Made by a program: the position numbers and the translations under genes
Shown: positions 1 through 8,000 of the stretch, one piece after another
How the letters are laid out: every line of letters starts with the position of its first letter
Position numbering within the stretch: the first letter of the stretch is position 1
The notes under the pieces: model-generated
The model's database searches: none
The model's input: the letters and a program-made list of their open reading frames with translations, nothing else
Told to the model about the DNA's origin: nothing
From: Dysgonamonadaceae bacterium
GTDB lineage: Bacteria; Bacteroidota; Bacteroidia; Bacteroidales; Azobacteroidaceae
Length of the DNA stretch: 10,649 nt
Assembly (NCBI GenBank): GCA_031256015.1
Contig: JAIRRK010000087.1
Location: 1 to 10,649 of the forward strand
Direction: 5' to 3'

Positions 1-17
1 TCTTTCAGGATATTCAT
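1..17 (-). CDS. Possible 5' end of a leftward gene, cut by the window edge
   Basis: Reading leftward from 17, an ATG opens the frame M-N-I-L-K and then leaves the window. It is the first usable ATG downstream of the leftward promoter at 62-95; an earlier ATG on this strand is followed immediately by a TAA stop. The preceding bases are A-rich with no Shine-Dalgarno sequence, which is normal for Bacteroidota. Five codons are too few to name a product, and the call rests on the promoter and start-codon geometry alone. Confidence 0.35.
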
Positions 18-61
18 ATTGTTTATTATCCGGTTTTTATTATCTATTTTACATCCGGTTG

Positions 62-95
62 CAAAGCTAAGAACTTTTTTTTAATATTTTGCAAA
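62..95 (-). promoter_or_regulatory. Bacteroidota-type promoter, leftward
   Basis: On the minus strand, TAGCTTTG (69 down to 62) matches the -7 consensus TAnnTTTG exactly, and TTTG (95 down to 92) provides a -33 element. The 22-base spacer is slightly longer than the usual 19-21. Transcription would start near 55-58 and run out of the left edge, giving a leader of about 40 bases before the ATG at 17. Confidence 0.5.
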
Positions 96-109
96 TTCAA
101 GAGAAAAAA

Positions 110-193
110 TGAAGAAAAAGTTTATTTTTTTCTTCAAAGCTGCGCTACGCGCAACTTTCTCTTTCTTTTTTTTCTTGATAAAAAAAAGAAGGA
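110..193. repeat. Cluster of three adjacent inverted repeats
   Basis: Three imperfect palindromes lie almost end to end. The first pairs 110-119 with 127-136 (10 bp, 7-base loop). The second pairs AAAG (136-139) and TGCGC (141-145) with GCGCA (149-153) and CTTT (155-158), with one C/A mismatch and a TAC loop; it is the only GC-rich spot in a very AT-rich stretch. The third pairs 160-173 with 180-193 (14 bp, one G-T wobble, loop CTTGAT). The cluster sits between two divergent promoters, so a terminator role is not obvious. It could be a dispersed repeat or MITE-like relic, a structured RNA or a DNA-binding region. I cannot tell which. Confidence 0.5.
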
Positions 194-224
194 AACTTAA
201 TTCTTAACTTTTAATTTTTAATTC

Positions 225-258
225 TTTGCCGCATCAAGACAAAAAAGCCTTACTTTTG
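225..258 (+). promoter_or_regulatory. Bacteroidota-type promoter for the thioredoxin-like gene
   Basis: TACTTTTG at 251-258 matches the -7 consensus TAnnTTTG, with TTTG at 225-228 as the -33 element and a 22-base spacer. The start of transcription is expected near 263-266, leaving about 20 bases before the ATG at 283. Its position inside the longest open frame (which runs from a TTG at 226) argues that the upstream codons are not translated. Confidence 0.5.
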
Positions 259-282
259 CATTTCAATTCAAAAGCATCTGCA

Positions 283-1395
283 ATGAAACAATTTATTTTA
301 TTTCTTTTCTGCATTCTCTCATGGAGTGCAAATACTCAGAATCCAAACAATACATTCAGTATCAAAGGTCGGATAGGCAATTACAATCCTCCCGCAAAAA
401 TATACCTGCAATACCCGGAAAACGGTCAATTGAAAACAATTTCTTCCGATATGAAAAACGGAGAGTTTTCTTTTTCCGGAAGAATCGTGTATCCGACAAG
501 CGGAGCGATTTTCATTGTCCCGGAAGGAAAGTTGACACAAAAAACAAATGCGGACGATATTATATCTTTTATCGTGGCGGACGAAAATGTCGAGATAAAC
601 GCCGCCGACAGTTTGAAAAATGCCCTTATTTCAGGCTCTCTCATTAATCGCGACAACGAACTGTTGATGAAAAAAATAGATTCTTTCATAGATACCTATG
701 CTCTCATTTCCGGTCAACAGGCCGATGGCCATTCTCCCGAATTTCTTCCTCACACTTACGAGGCGATATTAAAGGAAATACGTCACATACAAACATCATT
801 TGTTAAAGAAAATCCGACTTCTGTCTATAGTCTTGTTTTAATCCATGAATTGCTCGAACAAGCCGATAACGCCAATGTCATCGATTCGTTATTTCAAACA
901 TTGGACCCCGAATTAAGGAAAAAGCCTTTTGCGGAGTTGATTGCCTCTTCAATCAATGAAAAAAAATACACATCCATCGGCTCGATTGCTCCCGATTTCA
1001 CTCAATACAATCTGAGCGGAAAAACGGTTAAACTATCCGATTTAAGAGGAAAATACGTTTTAATCGACTTTTGGGCGAGCTGGTGTCGGCCGTGTCGGGA
1101 AGAAAATCCTTATCTGGTGAAACTATACGAGCGTTTCAAAGAGAAAAATTTCGAGATATTGGGCGTTTCCTTAGATGAGAATCGAACAAAATCATCGTGG
1201 CTGAACGCTATCGAAAGAGACAATATGACTTGGATGCAAGTGTCCGATTTAAGAGGTTGGCGAAATGAGGCGGCCCTTCAATATAACATCATGGCCATCC
1301 CTCAAAACTTTTTACTGAACCCGGAAGGAGTTATTATTGCAAAAAATCTCAGGGGTGAATCTTTAGTGCAAAAATTAGAAGAAATTCTTAAATAA
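283..1395 (+). CDS. Secreted TlpA/ResA-like thioredoxin with N-terminal DUF4369-type domain
   Basis: The 370-residue product is probably a periplasmic thiol-disulfide oxidoreductase. Residues 1 to about 18 form a signal peptide (short basic start, hydrophobic run FILFLFCIL, polar end). Residues about 23-120 look like the DUF4369 domain typical of Bacteroidota thioredoxin proteins. A helical linker follows, then a thioredoxin/AhpC-TSA fold from about 235 to the end. The active site is W267-C268-R269-P270-C271, and P340 in MAIPQ is the expected cis-proline. The two active-site cysteines are the only ones in the mature protein. I chose the ATG at 283 over the upstream TTG at 226 because a signal peptide begins exactly there and a promoter lies between the two. 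ruvA follows 69 bases downstream without a visible terminator. The substrate is unknown: such proteins can reduce cytochrome c maturation partners or other exported proteins. The family call is firm; the role is inference. Confidence 0.88.
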   Translation: MKQFILFLFCILSWSANTQNPNNTFSIKGRIGNYNPPAKIYLQYPENGQLKTISSDMKNGEFSFSGRIVYPTSGAIFIVPEGKLTQKTNADDIISFIVADENVEINAADSLKNALISGSLINRDNELLMKKIDSFIDTYALISGQQADGHSPEFLPHTYEAILKEIRHIQTSFVKENPTSVYSLVLIHELLEQADNANVIDSLFQTLDPELRKKPFAELIASSINEKKYTSIGSIAPDFTQYNLSGKTVKLSDLRGKYVLIDFWASWCRPCREENPYLVKLYERFKEKNFEILGVSLDENRTKSSWLNAIERDNMTWMQVSDLRGWRNEAALQYNIMAIPQNFLLNPEGVIIAKNLRGESLVQKLEEILK

Positions 1396-1464
1396 TTCCG
1401 CTCACATATACGCTTTTCCATTTTTATTCGTTATATCTACGGATTTGGTTATCAGAATTGTTAA

Positions 1465-2049
1465 ATGTTAGATTATATCAAAGGGGAAATTGTTGAATTA
1501 ACTCCGGCTTCGGTTGTTATTGAGGTCGGGAATTTGGGTTATTTCGTTCACATATCATTGAATACCTACTCGGCTCTCCATGACGCGAAAGAATGTAAAT
1601 TATATGTTTACGAAGCCATAAGGGAAGATGCCCGGTTGCTCTTCGGTTTTCCGGATAAAAAAGAACGGAATTTGTTTCTCTTACTTATTTCGGTATCGGG
1701 AGTGGGTGCCAATACGGCGCGAATGATTTTATCGTCCTTAACCGCAACGGAGCTTGAGAACATTATTGTTTCGGGAAATTCGTCCGCTCTGAAAACAGTC
1801 AAAGGAATCGGAAGCAAAACGGCGGAACGAATCATTATTGACCTGAAAGACAAAGTGAAACCGGGTGACGATGCTCCGGTTTCAACAGAAACACCGATTT
1901 CGACGGTCACGGCACAGGAAGCCCTGTCGGCTCTTATTATGCTTGGTTTTAATCAACCCGCCTCACAAAAAGTCATCAGTAAAATTGTTAAAGAAAACCC
2001 GGCACTAACGGTTGAGCAAATTATTAAAAATGCTCTAAAAATGCTTTAA
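1465..2049 (+). CDS. ruvA: Holliday junction branch-migration protein RuvA
   Basis: RuvA binds four-way DNA junctions as a tetramer and loads the RuvB ATPase for branch migration in recombinational repair, in the cytoplasm. The 194 residues match the family length (E. coli about 203). The N-terminal OB-fold domain starts MLDYIKGEI. R53-E54-D55 corresponds to the acidic pin of E. coli RuvA (E55, D56), followed by the conserved LLFGF. Two helix-hairpin-helix motifs are clear: VSGVGANTA at 77-85 and VKGIGSKTAER at 112-122. An acidic, threonine-rich linker (about 133-147) leads to the C-terminal RuvB-binding domain (AQEALSALIMLGF and onward). Neither ruvB nor ruvC is in this window. The stop codon TAA (2047-2049) shares its last A with the sprA ATG, so the two are almost certainly one transcript. 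I found no consensus promoter in the 69 bases upstream, so transcription may come from the thioredoxin gene's promoter. Confidence 0.97.
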   Translation: MLDYIKGEIVELTPASVVIEVGNLGYFVHISLNTYSALHDAKECKLYVYEAIREDARLLFGFPDKKERNLFLLLISVSGVGANTARMILSSLTATELENIIVSGNSSALKTVKGIGSKTAERIIIDLKDKVKPGDDAPVSTETPISTVTAQEALSALIMLGFNQPASQKVISKIVKENPALTVEQIIKNALKML

Positions 2050-5000
2050 TGAAACAGCGTAATAAATATATTACCGGTGTAATCGTTATTGTATCAGCAT
2101 ATTCGTTTTACGCATTGAGCACCGATTTGTTCGCGTTGAATCCGGCCGCGTTTGCGTCGGAAGTGCCACAGGACCGGGTTCCTTCATCGGCGACTCAAGA
2201 TACGGCTTCTCTTATTTTTCCGGTATCTCCGATTATCCCTCCGGATTACAATCAACTGAAAAAAAACTATCCCATCGACTTACGAAATCCCGACGATTTT
2301 GGCGATAATTTCGAATATAATCCGAAAACCAATCGGTACGAATTGCGCTCGAAAGTGGGTGATTCGGATGTAACCACTCCCCTTTCTCTTACTACGGAAG
2401 AGTATTTGAATTATACGTTAAGCAAAAGTATGGGTTCGTACTTCAAATCGAGAAATGATGAAGAATTTTCCGAGCAGGGAGAGGAAAGAAAAGATGCGCT
2501 TTCGATGTTTGACTTCAATTTCGATTTAGGTCCGGCAGAGAAAATATTCGGTCCGGGAGGCGTCCGTTTGCAAGCTCAAGGAAGTATTAACACCCAAATA
2601 GGCCTTACTCATACTTCATCAGGCGACCCGACCCAAAGCGAAAAACAAAGAAATCGATTCGCGTTCAACTTCGACCCGCAAATACAAGCCAACATTGCCG
2701 CATCGGTCGGAGATAAAGTTAATTTTGACTTGAATTACAACACGGAATCAACTTTCGATTTCGATTCAAAGAAACTAAAATTGGCTTATGCCGGAAAAGA
2801 AGATGAAATAGTCAAAGTTCTGGAAGCCGGAAATGTGAGTATGAATACAACAAACTCGCTTATACGAGGAGGAACATCGCTTTTCGGGATAAAAACGGAA
2901 TTGCAATTCGGCAAATTAACCGTCGGAGCTATTTTTTCTCAACAAGAATCGCAATCGAGAACAACCGCCTCCAAAGGAAGTGTTCAAACAACTCCTTTTG
3001 AAATTAAAGCCGACAACTACGATGAAAATATGCACTTTTTCCTCGACCACTATTTCTACGAAAATTACGATGAAGCCCTGAAAACACTTCCGGCTATCCG
3101 CAGCGGAATCGTTATCGATGAAATAGAAGTCTGGATTACAAACAAACGGTCGAATTACGACCAGGCTCGCAATATCATCGCTTTTGCCGATTTGGGAGAA
3201 ACAACCAAAATCAGCAATCCGGGTATTACCGTTACCTCTCCTCCCGGAAGCGTTCCCGCCAACAGAGCGAACTCATTATACGAGACATTAATCAGTCCTA
3301 CTTTTCAGGGAATAAGAGACATTAGCCGGGTAAATCAACTGTTTCAACAACACCCGATAGGAGCAGGAAAGTATTTGGAAAACGGACGGGATTACGAAAA
3401 AATAGAAAATGCGCGGAAACTCGACCGCTCGGAATACCGCTTGAATTCGGCATTGGGATATATCAGTTTACGCTCGCAGCTTCAATCCGATGAAGTTCTG
3501 GCTGTAGCTTATAAATTCTCTTACGGAGGAAAAACATATACTGTCGGCGAATTATCGACCGATAATCCGGATAAAGCCGGCCAAACACTTTTCCTTAAAC
3601 TGTTGAAAGGAATTTCGATGATTCCGTCTTCTCCGACTTGGAGATTGATGATGAAAAACGTTTATACAATCAGTAACAGGAGTATCGAACAAGACCGTTT
3701 CCGTTTGGATGTGAAATATCAAAACGACACAACAGGAGCATACATGAATTATCTGACGGAAGGGAACATTGCCAATCGACTTTTATTAAGAGTGATGAAT
3801 CTCGACCGTTTGAATTCTCGTCAAGAAGCTTATTCCGACGGATTTTTCGATTATGTGGAAGGACAAACGGTTGTTTCTCAACAGGGGAAAATAATTTTTC
3901 CGGTTATTGAACCTTTCGGACAGCATTTAGCCGATTCAATCGGAGATGCGGCAATCGCAGAAAAATACATCTATACCGAGTTATATGATTCCACTTTAAC
4001 GGTTGCCCGGCAAATAGCCGAGAAAAACAAATTCATTTTAACCGGAGAATACAAAGGTTCGGGAAGTTCGAATATTGAAATGGATGGATATAACATTGCC
4101 CGAGGTTCGGTAGTAGTCACGGCAAACAATGTCCGGTTAAAAGAAAATCAGGATTACACGGTGAATTACGCCACCGGAGAAATCGACATCATCAATCCGG
4201 CTTATGAAAATGCGGATATCCAAACATCTTACGAGAATCAGGACGGATTCGGCATGCAACGAAAAACCATGACGGGATTGAATCTGAATTATGCCTTTTC
4301 CAAAGATTTCAATTTGGGAGCAACCGTCATGAATTTAAGAGAAATGCCGATGACAATGAAAGTCAATCCGGGAGAAGAATCCATCAACAACACCTTGTTC
4401 GGATTCAACACAAATTATTCGACTAAATCGCAATGGTTGACAAACATGGTCGATAAGCTTCCTTTCGTGGAGCTTACCGCGCCCTCTCAAATCACTTTCA
4501 ACGCCGAGTATGCACAATTAATTCCCGACCATTACAAAAACGAATGGGGAGGAAATTATTCTTATATCGATGATTTTGAAAGAGCCAAAATGCCCATGGA
4601 TTTGAAATCTCCTTATGCGTGGAAGCTGGCATCTACACCCGCCTCTCTTCCCGACGCAAAGTATGTAAACGATATTCGGTACGGAAACAACAGGGCTTTG
4701 TTGGCATGGTATTACATCGACCGATTGTTTACACGTAAATCCTCTCTCACGCCCACGCACATAAAAAACGACGATGAGCAGTTATCTAATCATTATGTAA
4801 GAGAAGTCAGAGATCAGGAATTATTTCCCAATAAAGATACTCGGTACAATGAATCGTCGGCTATTCAGGTATTGAATCTGGCTTTTTATCCGAAAGAAAG
4901 AGGGCCGTATAACTTGGATGCCGAAGGAATGAATCCGGATGGAACATTACAAAACCCGGAAGACCGCTGGGGAGGTATTTTCAGAAAAATCGATAACGGA

Positions 5001-8000
5001 CAAACCGACTTTGAAGCCAACAATATCGAATACATCGAGTTTTGGGTGCTCGATCCGTTTATCTACAATAAAAATAACAAGGGAGAATTGTATTTCAATT
5101 TAGGGGAAGTTTCGGAGGATATTTTGAAAGACGAAAAGAAGTTTTTCGAAAACGGATTGCCTATAAACGGCGATACAAGCAAAGTTGAAAAAACAGTTTG
5201 GGGATATGTCCCTAAAATGCAATCCATCAATTATGCTTTTGAAAATGACGCAAAAAGCCGAAGATTGCAAGACGTCGGACTGAACGGATTATCTACGGAA
5301 CAAGAATTTCAATTCGATACTTATCGGGATTATCTTTCCAAATTAGATAATATCCTGTCTCCGGAAACCAAAGCCAAAATGCCGAATGATCCTTTTTCTC
5401 CTTTGAGAGACCCGGCCGGAGATAATTATCATTATTACAGAGGTTCAGACTACGACCGGATGGAAGCGTCCATATTGGAGCGATATAAAAGATACAATGC
5501 TACGGAAGGCAACTCGGTTCATTCGGATGATTCGCCGGAAAGTTATGCTACGGCAGCTCAAGTCGCGCCGGATGTGGAAGATATTAATCAGGATAACACC
5601 TTAAATGAGTCTGAACAATATTTCGAATACAAAGTCACCTTAGACCCCAACCAAATGGAAATCGGACAAAATTATATCGTCGATAAACGAGTTACAAGTC
5701 CGAAATTGAAAAACGGAAAAACGGAAGAAGTGACTTGGTATCAATTCAAAATACCCGTTCAACAAAACACAACCGACAGAAAGGAAGTCGGTCGTCCCAA
5801 TATGCAATCCATCCGTTTCGTCCGGATGTATCTCAAAGGTTTTTCGGAAACAACCATTCTTCGCTTTGCTACCCTCGAATTAGTCAAAGGAGATTGGAGA
5901 ACTTATACTCACGATTTGTACAATACAAGTCTTCCGCCTCAAGGGTCGGGAACAATCAGTATCGCTACCGTTAACTTGGAAGAAAACGGAAACAAAGAGC
6001 CGGTTAACTACATCATGCCTCCGGGCGTAACACGACAAACCGACCCGGGACAACCGCAATTGGTTATGCAAAACGAACAGGCTTTATCGGCTAAGATTCA
6101 AAATTTAAGTCCGGGCGATGCTCGCGCCATCTATAAAAATACAGGATTGGATACCCGCCAATACAAACGGCTTCAGATGTTTGTGCATGCCGAAAAATTA
6201 CCGGACATGGAGGATTCCCGTCCTTTGGAAAACAACGAACTATCGGTTTTCCTTCGTTTGGGTTCCGACTATAAGAATAACTATTACGAATACGAAATTC
6301 CATTGAAACTGACTCCTTCCGGAAAATACAGCGACAGAAGCAGTGCCGACAGAGAAAAAGTGTGGCCTCATGACAATATGTTCGATTTCCCTTTTGAGTT
6401 ATTGACAAATCTGAAACTTTCACGAAATAAGAAGAAAAGAGAAGGCGATACGGGTGTTAATTTTCATACTCCTTATTCGGAATTTGATTCGAATAAACCG
6501 CTTAATAAAATTACCGTCTTGGGAAATCCTTCTTTATCGGATATTAAAGTGGTAATGATTGGTTTCCGAAACAATGCGAACTCCGATAAATCGGCGGAAA
6601 TATGGGTTAACGAATTGCGCCTGACCGAATTTAATGAAGACGGAGGCTGGGCGGCCAATGCCAATTTATATGTTGCTCTTTCCGATTTAGGAACATTGAA
6701 TCTTTCCGGACATAAAGAAACGGCCGGATTCGGAAGTCTGGACCAAGGAATTATGGACAGAAATTTAGACGACCGGCAGGCCATCAATGTGGCTACTCAA
6801 ATTGATTTGGGAAAGTTTTTCCCTGAAAAAGCAAAGGTAAGTTTGCCCGTCTATTATTCTTACCGGGAAGAATCTGTCAGTCCGAAGTACAATCCATTGG
6901 ATCAAGATATTTTATTGAAAGATGCTTTAGCTGCCGCAACTACAAAAGCGGAAAAAGATTCCATCAATAATTTCGCGGTCGATAAAACAACCAGTCGGTC
7001 ATTGGACATCAATAATGTACGAATAAATATTACCGGCAAAAATCCGATGCCTTACGACCCGGCCAATTTCACTTTTGGTTATTCCACTACGGAACAGAAT
7101 ATAAGAAATGCAACAACCGAGTACGAACGACAAATAACTCAACGGTTTTTATTCAGCTACTTGTATGCACCTCTGTTTAAACCTTGGAGGCCTTTCTATA
7201 AGGATAATAAACCTATTACCAAAAGTAAATTATTGAGTAACCTGCAATTCGGATACCTGCCTAAAAATATTTCGTTTAACTCGGATATAAATCGAAATTA
7301 TTACGAAATAAAATTACGCGATTTGGGAAGTTCCGGCGTTAATATGATACCGGCTTCGTTCCGTGAAGATTTTTATTGGGAACGTTCCTTGGCTTTGAAT
7401 TGGGATTTAACCAAAAATCTTCGATTTAACCTGAATACCCTGACCAATGCCCGCATTGACGCCCCTCATGTACAGGTTAACAAAAAAATAAACATGGACG
7501 AATACACTTTATGGAAAGATTCGGTGATGACAAGTATTCGCGATATGGGAACTCCGATGGAATACAATCAAGTATTTACGGCAACTTATCAGCTTCCGTT
7601 CAGAGATATTCCTCTTCTTAGTTTCATTTCAAACGGAGCCGTTTCTTACAATGCACGATACGATTGGCTGAGAGGAGCCGTCATTCCGGATGTCGATTAT
7701 GAAATAGGAAATACGATTACAAACGAGCGGAGCATCAGTTTAAATAATATGACTTTCAATTTGGTCAGCCTTTACAACAAAAACGAGTTCCTTGAAAAGG
7801 TGAACAAAAAATATGTTTTGAACAAAAAGACAACTCCTGCCGAATCGAGGAACAGAAAGAATAATCAACAAACCAATAACGCCGCGGCAGAGCGAAGAAA
7901 AAGAAAATTTGAAGGAGAAGTGACATTAAATACCGATTCGACAACCGTGGTAAGACATTCCTTGAATAATAAACGCGTGAGAGTGCTTGCCCGTAACGCC

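Noticed and set aside
226..282. Upstream TTG start adding 19 residues to the thioredoxin-like protein
   Set aside because: The added residues carry no signal features, the -7 promoter element lies inside them, and a good signal peptide begins at the ATG at 283.
1438..1447. Possible promoter for ruvA (TACGGATTTG)
   Set aside because: The TA and TTTG are four bases apart rather than two, and no -33 element is at the right distance, so it does not match the consensus.
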